The notes beneath the pieces were generated by a model, which was not told the origin of the DNA, made no database searches, and saw nothing but the letters and a program-made list of their open reading frames with translations. From Dendrophyllia cribrosa (lineage: Eukaryota; Cnidaria; Anthozoa; Scleractinia; Dendrophylliidae), in assembly GCA_024195265.1 (NCBI GenBank), contig JAJLRJ010000009.1:30581210-30645209 (forward strand): a stretch of 64,000 nucleotides of DNA, read 5' to 3'. A program made the translations under genes and the position numbers. Shown one piece after another: positions 33,311 through 46,700 of this stretch. How positions within the stretch are numbered: the stretch's first letter is position 1; every line of letters begins with the position of its first letter.

Positions 33311-33872
33311 CGCAGCTTTTGGGATATCATTAATTTTAGGGTTTCGTTGTTTTCAGGAATCAAATACTAATGTTTACTACACTTTCTTCAAACCTAAAGG
33401 TCTTAAAATCTTAGAAACTCGACTCACCCCGAAGCAGGATGAAGCAAAAAAGGTTCGGAGGTCACTGTCGACAACATTTTCAATAAATCGACGCAATGGA
33501 AGGATGTGTGAGTTTGGAGCCGTCCTGAAAGAAGAAAGCAACACAAATTAACAACAAAAAAACAATGCTTAAATATGCTACTCAGTGCTATTACAATTGC
33601 TTTTGCTTTTGGGGTGCTCGAGTTACTTTTGGGGTGCGCGAGCATGAGGCACGCGAAGGGAAGGAAGAAAAAAAATAGGCGTATTTTGTTCCTTCCTCCC
33701 CTCGTGTGCCTCGCGCTCCGCGCTCGCGCACAAAAAACCCCGCTCGACCATCCCAAAAGCGCCTGTTGTGCAGGCTACAGATTTCATGACGCTGAAGGGA
33801 CAATGTCACCTATTTTTAGAGTCACTTTGAAAAGCGCCCAAAAAGACACATTTGTAGCACTTGGAACCTAAA
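33311..33872. other. GC-rich imperfect palindrome, no gene
   Basis: At about 33635-33732, GTGCGCGAGCATGAGGCACG and AAGGGAAGGAAG face CTTCCTCCCCTCGTGTGCCT and GCGCTCGCGCAC. These are foldback arms around a short T-rich centre. Open frames in this stretch are products of the repeat. Confidence 0.55.
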
Positions 33873-34490
33873 CATAATGGTCCAGTTTGTTAATAACAAG
33901 AGGCTACAAGTAGCCTATACTCATAATGGTCCAGTTTGTTAATAACAAGAGGCTACAAGTAGCCTATACTCATAATGGTCCAGTTTGTTAATAACAAGAG
34001 ACAAGAGGCTACAAGTAGCCTATACTCATAATGGTCCAGTTTGTTAATAACAAGAGGCCACAAGTAGCCTATACTCATAATGGTCCAGTTTGTTAATAAC
34101 AAGAGGCTACAAGTAGCCTATACTCATAATGGTCCAGTTTGTTAATAACAAGAAGCTACAAGTAGCCTATACTCATAATGGTCCAGTTTGTTAATAACAA
34201 GAGGCCACAAGTAGCCTATACTCATAATGGTCCAGTTTGTTAATAACAAGAGGCCACAAGTAGCCTATACTCATACTGGTCCAGTTTGTTAATAACAAGA
34301 GGCTACAAGTAGCCTATACTCATAATGGTCCAGTTTGTTAATAACAAGAGGCTACAAGTAGCCTATACTCATAATGGTCCAGTTTGTTAATAACAAGAGG
34401 CTACAAGTAGCCTATACTCATAACGGTCCACTTTATTATTAACAAGAGGCTACAAGTAGCCTATACTCATAATGGTCCAGTTTTGTTAAC
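33873..34490. repeat. 49-bp minisatellite, about 12.5 copies
   Basis: The unit starts CATAATGGTCCAGTTTGTTA and holds the short palindrome AGGCTACAAGTAGCCT. One copy has a 9-bp expansion (near 34000). A variant copy near 34425-34440 reads CCACTTTATTATTAAC, which gives AATAAA on the minus strand. The array lies about 220 bp beyond the predicted stop of the FOXRED2-like gene, so it may be in the 3' UTR or terminator region. Confidence 0.97.
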
Positions 34491-34712
34491 AATTACTCTA
34501 CGAGTGCACAGAAACTAGTATTGGTTGTCTTTGGCTGTAGGATGGAAATGGACTGCAAATTTCTTCAAGTTCTACCCGTGTGTCATGGTGTGTGTTGAAA
34601 ACATCGCTAAAAACTGATTTTAGTTTGTACTTTCTTAGAGTAACCACCGTAGTTTTCCACTCATTGGGTTCAAGGCCGTTGTCCGTCGAATTCCACTTGG
34701 TTTTTGGACGTC

Positions 34713-34794
34713 TTATTTTGTGTGATCTTTCATGACCAAAATACGGGGTTTGTAAGCCACAAAACAACTTTCAAATGACTCTTCAACGCCTTTC
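34713..34794 (-). CDS. FOXRED2: FOXRED2-like exon 21, probable terminal exon
   Basis: With acceptor AAAATGAG| the frame completes Trp605 and reads [20 protein letters not shown] then MKDHTK and TAA at 34713. The SFESCF stretch resembles the SFYAESCF-type segment of FOXRED2 C-termini. It lacks the family's expected residues just before this segment, and the protein lacks the ER-retrieval tail seen in human FOXRED2. A different frame is open through the same DNA down to 34498 (89 codons), so a frameshift or alternative junction is possible. Confidence 0.45.
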
Positions 34795-37700
34795 CTCATT
34801 TTGTAAAATTCGACGACCGAATTTCAGTGCTTATATTTTTTCGATGATTTTTTTTCATCTACGAATGTTTTTTTGTAATCTATAACTTTTCGATAAGCGA
34901 AAAAGCGAAAGTAAGTTTTCAGGACTAAATAAAATCGTGTGAACTCGCTTAAACGTTTGTCTTACCAGAGTGTTAAGAAGTCCTCCACAATGTGATGAAT
35001 GCGGTTTGGTCTGGGAAGCACAACTTCCTTCGTTTCCTTGGGCAAAGCTGAAACATAAAATATGTTTTCAACCCATGAACAGTGCACAGAGTGACTCGTT
35101 TTGGCAATATTCTCTTTTTTTCCTTGACAGATATGTTTTCCAAGTGCTGATCAAAGGCAACTCGTGAATATGAGTGTCGGACTGTTTTGGAGTCCATATA
35201 CAATCTACTAATTTTTAACTTCACATTCTAATTTCTAATTTAAAAATCACCCCAAAATTGACAAAACATTACATAACATACATGTACAAACCTATGATAA
35301 AACCGATCTCAAGTAGCGAAAAATGGCACTTAGTTGTAACGTCCTTAGAAAATGTAAGTAGGTAAGTCTTCTAATTTCTAATTTAAAAATCACCCCAAAA
35401 TTTACAAAATATTACATAACATACATGTACAAACCTATGATAAAACCGATCTCAATTAGCGAAAAATGGCACTTAGTTGTAACGTCCTTAGAAAATGTAA
35501 GTAGGTAAGTCTTATTTCTAATTTAAAAATCACCCCAAAATTTACAAAATATTACGTAACATACATGTACAAACCTATGATAAAACCGATCTCAAGTAGC
35601 GAAAAATGGCATTTAGTTGTAACGTCCTTAGAGAATGTAAGTAGGTAAGTCTTCACAAGTCTGATGGCTTGCAACTGCCAGAGCTTAACCCGGTTTCTGT
35701 AGCATGAAGCGACTGAGAGTTTTACTACTCCCCCCTGGATGGGATGCTAGTCCATCACAAGGTTACCCCCCAGCATTATGTTGCCGGTACCCATTCATAC
35801 ACCTGGATGGAGAGAGACAACGTGGAGCAAAGTTTCTTGTCTAAGGAAACAACACAACGGTGAAGACCAGGCTTGAACCACCGACCTTCAGGTTGAAAGT
35901 CCGACGCGCTGACCACTAGACCACCGCGCCTTCACAGAGAATGTAAGTAGTTCCTTGTCATGTTACCTGTTGGTGGTTCTTTGTAGAAGTACAGCACAGG
36001 ATGCAAAAAGTTGGAGTTATGAGCATCGGATGGCTCCCCTGTGGCACGATTTGAATGAAAAGTGTCTTTTCTACAAACAGTAAGAAAATGCTGTTATTGT
36101 AAGAGATGACTTTTAACAAAACAAATGATCTTCAAACCCTACCAGCATTTTCAGTCAATCCTTACAGGGTTAAACAACCTTCGGACCCTCCCCTCTACTA
36201 CACTTTTTGCTCCACCAATTCCCTCCCCACCCTACCCTCCTTCCAAACGCGTCCGCATGGGTAAGGCAGATGACCATTAGCTATCGCATTTGGAACGGGC
36301 AAAATATATGCGCAAGCCTTACGTATTGGTCGGCGGAATTACCAAGAAACGTTTACAGCTGATGGAAGGTGAAGGTGTGACAATTTGCATATTTCTCCCC
36401 ATCTGCTACACCTCGTTTAAAGCTTCGCGTATTTACGAGTTAAAAAATCAATGGCTCCTATGAGCCAACTCGTGGATACGAAACAACCTTCGGACCCTCC
36501 CCTCTCCTAGGCGTTTTGCTCAAACGACCCCACACCCCCTGCGTACAATTCCCCACCCTCCCCTCCCTCCAATGCCGTCCTCATGGGTAAGGCAGGTGAC
36601 CATTATATATCCCGGGCTCAATGTTTACAGCCGATCGACTGATGGAGTGATTGGAAATTTGCATATTTTTCCCGATGCTGTAACTCGTTTAACGCTTCGC
36701 ATATTCACGAGTTAAAGAATTAATGAATGAAAATCACTAACCCAGCTCCGGAGAAGTCTTTGCCGTATTCCATATTGAGGACAATCATTGGACCTGCCGG
36801 TCGACCAGTGTGCTCTGCATACCGAAAGTAATACCAGGTCATTAATTTTGTCTCTAAACAACAGGAGAACTCTTCAATAACGATTTCACTCCCAGAGTCA
36901 ATTATGGAGACATGCAGTGTAGTTCTAACTTTTGAGTCTGTGGACGAAATCCTATGGTGTGACCATTCAAATGAAACCTCCTCATCAGTAGTTTTGCATG
37001 GTACCATTTGTTTTTCAATATTTTACAAAATGAAATTTGGGATTTTTCTTTTTGATTTTGGCTCTCTTGGGAGTTAAAGGGTTACGGGTTAACCTATCAG
37101 TATCTGATGTATCTTCTCAATGTTTAGTTCAGTTCTAGCATTTCAACCCTTTCCCGTGAGAGTTTAACCTAGAATCACGTAATGTCGTCCTACCTTTTCA
37201 GTTGGATCATTCTAAAGAGAGTCGTTGAGCAATATAATTGTCTTCAATTTTCTTAAATCGAAAGGTTAAAATGATCCTGAACTTTTTTAGAAGTTGCATC
37301 ATACACTGTACTTCGCATTATCTTCGACCTACTCTTGTACTTAGCACTGTTATTTTTTTAAAAATCTAGGTGCGATGGTTATCCCTTCACCAAGTATAAA
37401 TATAGATGTGTTGGGAGTAGTCTCCTGCCCAGCCATTTTTCAGGATCGTCACGCAACCCTCTTCCCCACTGAGGAGCGTTGCGAGACTACTATAAAACTG
37501 CTGCGTAGGAGACTACGTACTTTGAGGTAGATATGAACAAACCCAAGATCAACTCATCCTGTTTTGCGACAACTTGGTTATCAGTAGAGGTGTTTTTAAT
37601 TTATATTAATGCCTTGATTAATACCTTGATTTCTAGCGAAAACTCTTACCTTCGAATTTATGAATGAGTCTAATAGGAAATTCTTCAAAATATTCAACCA

Positions 37701-40700
37701 TTCCATTTTCACCTGTGAAAGAAAGAACGATTGATGTCAGAAACAATATGGCCGTTGTTGCAGTTTATTCGAGGTATGATATTTCAGCAACAGTATCACA
37801 ACACCATCGCAACTAATTTAAACGAAACTGACAAATAATATACAATTACAGTACATAAATAAAATAAGACTTACGTAAAATCATAACCTCTCCCAGGACA
37901 TCAAACATTTGATAAATGCCCTGAAATATAACGATAATAACCTAATAAAGTGCTTTGTAGACACTGCAGTGCATAATCAACTGAGTGCTTGTTTCGAGCG
38001 GTTTTCAATTGAGTATCAAAAGTAATTTTGTGATTGCTTTGGTTTTTTTTTTTTTTTTTAATTAGATAACTTTATTTAGCAAACAAAAACAATACAGCAT
38101 ATTACACACAAAGAAGCATCATTGACATATTACATCACAATTAATAAAACTAAATAAGTTTTTCGGTTTGATACTTATACTTAAGTTTACTTAAAAATTC
38201 TTGTACATCTAATTCTTGATGGTTGAGTTTTTGATTGTACAGATAGTATTTGGCATACAAGATACAATAGTTAAGTTTCCTCGTAATTTTAAGGAACCGA
38301 GGTTCTGTGGGTGGAGTTTTGTCAAAGATAATTTCTGAATCACTTATTGTAAAAGAAGTGGCATTGTCTTTGTTAAAATTTGCCAAAACACTTTGAAGAA
38401 ATGATTTGGTAAAGCGACACTTTAAGAAAGTGTGGCCAATAGAGTCTACTTGGTCGCAATAGTTGCAATTGGGATTGTCTACAATCCCAAAGTAGTAGAG
38501 TTCTTTATTAGACACAACTATTCTATGCAGGAGCTTAAAATAAAATTCTTTAATTTTGTTTTCCTTGCAAATGTTCATAAACTGCTTGAAGTAAATCCTC
38601 AATGAGAGGTCGTTTAAGGAAAGATCCTGTTGCCACTTACTAACTGCTTTAATTTCTTGAGGACTGCTTTTGATAAAAAGCCAGTAATAGTCTTTACATT
38701 TGAATTTAATAAATCAATTTTTATGGTCGGATGAAGATTAAAAAAGGCTGCCTTGGATGTAAATTTTTGTTTGTCAAAACTAATAACTCCAGCTTTTTTA
38801 AGGAGTTCTTTTGGAATTGCAAAAATAACTTGAAAGTATTCTAGAAAATGCGATTTGACTTGGTATTTCTGATAAAATTCCTGGTAAGACAACAGCTTCC
38901 CATCATTTCTAAGCAGATCTTGAATTGATATAATTCCCTTTTAAAACCAACTTCGCAAGAAGAACATTTTACCTTCGATCAAGATCTCCTTGTTATTGAA
39001 CAAAATCATATCTTGGCCGAAGCTGATTTCATACAGGTCTCTGAGTTCCAAAAAGGAGAGTACGATTTGTTCATAGAACGGAGGTAAATTTACATGACGC
39101 AAAAGCTTTTTATCAAAATTACATCGCAAAAGGAAATTGAGACCACCTACTTTATCAAAATAATACTCGGGAATTACTTTCCAATTCTCACTTCTATATA
39201 GTTGGTCAACAGAAAGAAATCTGGCAACCCATGCAAGCTTTAAAGCTTTTGCCATGATTTCAATGTTTGGCATCCGCAATCCTCCCTCTGGGTAGTCCTG
39301 ATAAAGGACACGCCTCTTTATTTTATCTTGCTTTTTGCTCCATAGAAAATTAAAAAGCGACGTCGTCGTTGAAGAAACAATATCTAAAGGCATTACCAAT
39401 GACGAAGTAGAATATATGAGGCGGGGTATACCCAGACATTTGGATATCAGACAACGACCAAATATAGTAAGTTTTCGAGATCTCCAAATATCTAGAGTTG
39501 TGTTCAAGTCTTGCACTTTTAAAGCAAAATTCTTTTTCACATTGTCTTTCTCATTATAGGAAATGTAGACTCCTAAAAATCGAACCGGATCTTTTGTCCA
39601 TTTAAAATTCAAGGGTTTGTCTACTCTGTTTCTCCATGGGCCCAACCATATTGCTTTGGTTTTGGAGGTGTTCAGTTTTAAGCCGGATATTTTTCCAAAA
39701 TCATTGACAATACCAACTAGGTTTCCAGCAGAGGTCAAGCTGTCTAAAAAAGCTGAGGTGTCGTCCGCAAATTGGCTTAACTTAAATTCAGTACCAAATA
39801 TTTTAATACCTTTAACACTATTGTCCTGTCTTATCTTAGTAGCAAGAACCTCAGCAGCAAGGATAAACAAATAGGGAGACAAAGGGCAACCTTGTCTTAC
39901 ACCTCTCGATAATTTAAAATAATTAGTACAAAAACCATTGTTTATGACACTACTTTCAACATTAGCATAGAAGGTAGAAATCCATCTTCTAATGTTGCTT
40001 CCAAAGTTGAAAAGGGAGAGTGTTTCCTGAATAAAAGCCCATTCCACAGTATCAAAGGCCTTTTGAAAGTCCAGACATAATAAGATCCCTGGGATTTTCT
40101 GCAGTTCAGTTTGTTGTAAAATATCATTAACAAGTCGAATATTTTGTCCTATATATCTTCCTCTCATAAAGCCAGACTGATCAGTATGAATCAGAGTTGG
40201 TAGAATACATTCTATCCTCTTAGAAATAACTTTTGACGCTATTTTATAGTCGGTATTCAATAAGGTTATTGGACGCCAGCTCGACAGGAGCAGGATTTGA
40301 TTGCTTTGGTTTTGTAGTGCTCACTTTGTGATTGGCTAAAAAATCTCGCGCCACTTTCTCAACCAATCAGAAGTAAAACCAAAACCAATCGTGACGTTTT
40401 CCCACGCTTGGCGCTTGTATTTGCTTCGAGTTCTGGTTCGTTCACTGGATTTTCTGCGACAGTTGTAATTGGTCAGAGCGAGTACTTTGGTTTCGGTTTT
40501 GTGACACTCGCGTGAAAACCGCTTTAAAAGAACACTCACTCTAAATTGAGACTAATCAGAGCGGTTTTCAATTGATGGTGGAAGGTAATTTCGTGCTTTG
40601 GTTTTCACCGCTTGGCTAAAAAATCTCGCGCTACTTTCTCAACCAACCAGAAGTTAAACCAAAACCAATTTGCGAGTTGCGTTTCCCCGCGCTTAGTGCC

Positions 40701-43700
40701 GGCTACATGTCCTGATTGGTTCAATGGATTGTCTGTGTCTGTTGTGATTGGCCAGAATAATTACTTTGGTTTTGATTTTACGACACAAGTGAAAACCGTT
40801 GTAATACCACGTAATGAATGCAACAATATTACTAATTATCATTTGCTGAAAGTTTCGTTACTTTATGATTTATAGAGAATTGGGCATCGCGATGATAAAA
40901 TAATGTCGAACTTCCACTTCAGCTTTAATATAAAACACTGATCGAACAGACTTTGGGTAACTGAATAATCAGCAGTTATTTTAAAACTAACCGAGGCTTC
41001 ATTGATTCTTTTGATGATAACATTTAGGACTTCTGTGATAGGTACTGTTATGTGAGGCCACGTGACTTTATGATTGCGCCACTCCATGTAATGAAAAAGT
41101 GCACGAGCTGTGAAAAAAGCAAAACAACAATTTGTAAAAGTCAAGTTTTTTAAAGAGACACTCAGTGTCTCGCCGAAATCGCAAAATTTCGCTTAGCTTA
41201 TTTCCACGATATATCGCCAAATGCCACCAAATATAGAACTTAGTTGGATAAAAAGATTCTATAGAGCAAAACAAAAGCAGTAGTTTGGACATAAAGTGCA
41301 GGATTGCAAGGATTGAAGTGGATTACAGTTCATGAAATTTGATTTATTGACAGGCGGTCAAGAAATCAAACTTGCCATTCTTGTGAAACGTTGACTTTTC
41401 TAGCCGTTATTTTGTCTGTTCAATATTTCTTGCTTAAAGCAAGCCCCTGGTCATATAATGAAAACACGATATTTCAGCCGGGACAGTTTCGATTTAAATG
41501 CTAAAGCATATCACTCCACACTTACTGAGAATTAAATAACGTAATGTCGACACTTACAATGTTATTTTCAATAAATTTTTAAGTGTAAAAAAGCAAGTCT
41601 AAAATCCCCACTCAGGATTGAACCTGTGACCTCAGCTAGGCTTAGGCTTACATAGCCTACACTTCCAGAGTACCACCTAGCTTCTCGGGTTGTTCAGGCC
41701 TAAATGGAACTATATAAACTGCTAACCCTGCCTTAACTGAAAGCTAACCAGTTAATCTGTTACATAATTCTCAATAAGGAGTCCGAGGTGGTGTTGGTGT
41801 ATGTTATCTAATGCTAACCTATCACCTATCACTCCCAAAACCAAATCAAACATTCGTGTAATGTGGTTCTCAAAACATTCTAATTTATCAAGTTTGGACA
41901 AAGAAAATCCTAACCGTGACAGTGTCTTGATAATCTGATCTTAATTAGCATAGATTTTTTGCGATTTTATTCATTTCTTTTCTCTGCATTTAATGACCAG
42001 TTTAAGAAGTGTTTGACTCGAAAGAGTGTTTCATCAGATATCCAAACATCTCGAAGTCAGTTATAAAAACAAGGCTGCGCATCGTTTTTTCAACACACTT
42101 CTCGGTGTTTTGATATCCTGATAAAACACTCTTCCTCGTGTTTGCCGGATGTATTACTTCCAAATTTTTTATTTTGTAAATGAAATCATTCGGTGTTACC
42201 ACTCAAATGAAAATTTGTTTGCAATACTTTCTAATAGTGCCATTTGTATTTCATTCTTTTTTTTTAACATTTGATTTTGAATACACTTGCAGAGTGAAAG
42301 AGTTGTACACACGTAAGTGCATGAAAGACACTTTTAGCTCATTCACAGTCACACTGTGTTCGAGGGTCTCAGCGTATCTTGTATGGATAATAAAATATTG
42401 TCATTCTTCGTACAATGGTTTGACCACTGAAACCTACGCTTATCAGAAAAACCAAGCACATACAAAAAAGAAAGTATTTTAAAATAAAAATGACTGAGTT
42501 AATTATATACCAGTGTAACGATAGCCATGAATGAATCCTCCTGCAGACTTGCGGAAGTCAATGGAGTGAGTGTTTGTACCAGCTATAGGAGAAACATAAA
42601 AATAGAGTGGTTATTGGTTGAGTGTTGTAGAACTGAAATCAAACTAATTAATCCAGCATGACTCACGTCTGACACATGTAGAAAATCCAGTAAACCAATC
42701 AGAAGTTGAAGCAAATACATGTAGCTGACGCGAAGCGCGGGAAAAACGCGTGCGAGTAAGTCACGATTGGTTTTGGTTTTACTTCTGATTGGTTGACAAA
42801 GTGGTGTGAAACTTTTTAGTCAACAACAAAGCAAAACCAACTTTAAGGCCTGGTTCACACGTGCGACGCAAATGCAAGCGCAAACGCAAGCGAAGTTCAC
42901 ACGTGGAACGCAAACGCAAGTAACGTAAGATACGCAGGCGCAGTTGAAGTTATCTTTCAAGATGGCGGACAACGCTGAGATTTTGGCAGCAGGTATGGTT
43001 TTTCTGATTCTCGCATATCGGCTGCTAAAGGAACGGCACAGGATATTTCCTCAAACTCTCTGCCAGTTTCTCGTCTGCTTTAATCGTGGAGGACGCCATC
43101 TTGATTTCAACTTCAACCGCGGTGGCTTGGAACAAGTGCTTTTCACCTTGCGTTTGCGCTTGCATTTGCGTTGAGCCCGGTTCACACGTGTGAAACGCAA
43201 ACGTAAGTCCAAATGCAAATGCAAGGAAATTAAAATTTTTCCATTCCTTGCGTTTGCATTTGCACTTGCGTTTGCATTTTGCGTTGCCCCGGTTCACACG
43301 TATTTTCCTTGCGTTTGCGCTTGCATTTGCATTTGCATTTGCGTCGCACACGTGAACCAGGCTTAATTTAGGGCCTGGTCACACTACACTCAAAAACAAA
43401 AATTAGCCCGTGCAAAAATCGAGGAAAACAAAAGAAATCGCTCCGGTGGGACACGCTTTTTGTGGAATGTTTTTGTTTTTATGTCATTTTGCACGGGCTA
43501 ATTTTTGTTTTTAACTGTAGTGCGACCAGGCCCTTAGACACAAACTTGTAGTGATGGTAATCCCAAATGTGCCACTAAGGCCCCGTCCACACGCATATTT
43601 TTTTTTATCTAAAACGCTCCCGTCCACACGAAGCCAGCCATCGTTTACGATTCGTTTTCACCTGTCCACACGCAAACGCTAAAACGATACGTAAATGCTT

Positions 43701-46700
43701 CAAATCGGCATTGAGCATGCGTCAGACCGTCCGCCATATTGGATATCTGCTCTATTTTCTTTATTTGTGGACTGGGTTCGAATCTGTGACATCAGCGTTT
43801 ACGAAAATATCCGTTTACGCTGTCCACACGTAAACGGGTAAACGGCGTTTTCGAAAATATCCACTTTGGAGAGCGTTTTTGAAAATACCCGTTTAGGGTA
43901 ACCGTTTTCATCGTTTATGTGTGGACGGGAGGCCTAAACGCATTAAAAAATATGCGTTTACGAACGTAAACGTATACATGTGGACGGGGCCTAAGGCGTT
44001 AAGATGTAGCATGAATGCATTAATTTATTTACTATAGGTACCTAACTACTGAATTCTGATATATCTTTATACAAGGCACAAATTATATGTCTCGTTATCA
44101 AAACGTGGCTTGGTACACTTATGAAAATAAGTTTTTCATTCACATGCAAAAAAACTCATTACTTGTGCCGGATGCGGCAACGAGGTAATTAGGTTTGCTC
44201 TCCGTTTTTCTTTTTATTATTCTTTGTGTTTTCGTTTCTCATTTGTGCAACGCATTAGATCTGAGTACGCAACTTCATCGACAAACAGGGTCCCCATTAA
44301 AAATTGTCACCAAAAAAAGAGGGCATATTTCGGAACAGATCTTGTTTGTCTTACAGTTATGCATTTTGATTGGCACGAGTATAGGCGACGCGTAGCCTCT
44401 TGTTTTCATATGAAAAGTTATATACCAGGGCCCGATTGTTCAAAAGCCGATTAACGCTAACCAAGATTTAAAAGTTAACCAAGGATTTCATTTCTCTACT
44501 TAACAAAATGTTCTTAAAAGCTATTTTTTAGCTAAAGATAAAGAAAAGTTAATGTCAAAACTGAAGGGCAAAAAAACTTTGGAACAGCTTTCACTGATCA
44601 GTTATTTAACTGGATTCAAAATTGACGCTTATCCTGGGTTAGCTTAATTGTGCTTTGAACAACCCAGCCCTGGTCTTGCTTTGAGGAAGAGGCACAGAGA
44701 AACTAGAAAATGGCCTATTAAGAGTCATTATATAATTTAATTAAATATGTAGATTATTCTTACCAAAATATAGTCTGGGGATAGTTGTTGATTCATAGTT
44801 AGGCTCAGCTTATCTATATATACATTAGGGAGTACCCAGAGTCCCGGGCTTTGAGGGAGATACACAGAGAGACTTGAAAATCCTATGGCATAAAGAGTCA
44901 TCACAGAACGTAAAAATAAATATGCAGATAATTCTTACCAAAATATAGCCTGGGGATAGTTGTTGATTCATAGTTGGCTTTGATGGCTGGGTATTTTTTG
45001 GATCGTTTTCCTCTGGATGGCCTTGGTTTGGTTGAATTGTCAAACACAGAGAAGTCAAACTAAACACAAATAAAAGCAGTATTCACTAATTATTAATAAA
45101 CTGGAAAACATTGTCGTTTACAAAAAAATATTGATTGAATGTAAATCAAACAAATAAATTACCTTAAAACCTAAACATCTTATAATGCGATCATAAGGTT
45201 CCCTTACTGCAAAGTTGTCAGCTGTAAAAGAAGAGATCGGCATTAACTAACATGTTGATATAAACTTGAATCAAAGGGCTCTAAGAACCATCTCATGAAT
45301 ACGAAACAATGTAAGGTTAAGTCCACAGATCGGTTTTATTTTTTTTTCCACACTGAGTTTGAAGTCAAAGAAGTGAAGAGTAAAACTGATTTAAAACGAC
45401 CAAAACATCTTAGCGTGACATAAATATGCATTGTGTGAAACAAGACTGTCTAGTAAACAACTAAATGACGTAATTACACTGGGGAATTAAAAAAAGTTTA
45501 CTACAGCAATCATCTTTTAACACGTGATACACTGGGAAATTGAAAAAGTTTACAGATGATGGAGCGAGTGAAAATTTGCATAAATTATATGTCCTGTATA
45601 CTATATCTCGTTCAACGCTTCATGTATTCACGAGATAAAAATGTGGTAATGTTATTGTTGATGGTGGTTAGATGAAATGGTTTTAGCTTTCTTTACTGTT
45701 TGTCTCAGAATTTAATCACAATAGTAAGATATGATAAAGAAAGCTATCAGATATACAGTGCTGGAAATAACAGTCGGTCATCGGACATTGTCCGACCAAA
45801 ATCCGAAAATATCCGACCAATTTTAAATTATGCTCGGACATGGTGACCGAGCACAAAAATTACTTAGATTTTGCCTTGAAAGTATTGTTAACTTATCGCG
45901 TTTGATTCCAAAAACATTACAATAAGAATTTACGCTGTTTGTACGATTTATTTTGCTGCAAACGGCTCTCTTGATTCGAGAAAATTCAGAAAAGGCCGTG
46001 TCAATTGAAATCGCCCTACGATGCATTGCAAAACTTCTTATAGCACGTCGTGTATGCTTACCGATAGTGTCTCAGGAGAAATCCAAAATAGCGGATATCC
46101 GACCAATTTTGTAAAACGTCCAATCAAAAGGGAGGTTTGAAAGGACACATGTCCTTCTAGCAAGAAAAAGTATTTCCAGCACTGGATATACACTTGTAGA
46201 GAAATAATAGGCATTATCATTTGATGCATTTTTTTCTTCCTTTTCATTGGCTGAGAGCCCACCACGTGACCTGCGAATAACTGCCTTTGAATAATTCTGT
46301 CCATGCGCACAACAGTGGAAAGTTGTTTTGCTGCCAATAATTGTTCTGCTCCCGTCCTCTACAATGGCAGCCCAATTTCTGCTCTTTTTTAGCAGTTATG
46401 AATAAAATAATAAATTGAATAACAAACTCAGTGATCGAATGATAAAACAATTATTGAACTTGGCTATTACAAAATATTGTGATTTGTCAGTGTCTCCAAG
46501 ATCTGATCTGCTCGCCACTGACAAATCACAATATTTTTCTCAACCTCGTCCAATAATTGATTAAACATTCGATATATTAAATTCAAATTTGATTTGCACA
46601 ATTTAATAGTAACAAATGATTGTTTTTTTATAGATTTATTCATCCTTTAAGTTATTCCAACAGCTCCTAACTTCGCCACCCCGTCCCTCCACAAAAAGTA

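Larger units (their letters stand above)
37998..40545. repeat. CCAAT-rich repeat copy split by a LINE
   Basis: The left piece (37998-38046) reads CGGTTTTCAATTGAGTATCA up to GATTGCTTTGGTTTT. The right piece (40299-40545) resumes GATTGCTTTGGTTTTGTAGT and continues with AAAATCTCGCGCCACTTTCT and CCAATCAGAAGTAAAACC. The LINE at 38047-40298 separates them. Confidence 0.88.

Noticed and set aside
33424..33871. Overlapping frames on both strands around 33.6 kb
   Set aside because: Both strands are open because the region is an imperfect GC-rich palindrome; the peptides are Arg/Ala-rich and mirror each other.
34973..35224. 83-codon minus-strand frame across exon 20
   Set aside because: It is an out-of-frame shadow; the correct frame of exon 20 gives [15 protein letters not shown].
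41587..41700. Possible tRNA gene
   Set aside because: Good B box but weak A box and no convincing cloverleaf; listed only as a SINE-like fragment.
44825..45067. 80-codon minus-strand frame over exon 13
   Set aside because: Shadow frame of exon 13; the spliced frame matches the FOXRED2 family and both neighbouring exons.
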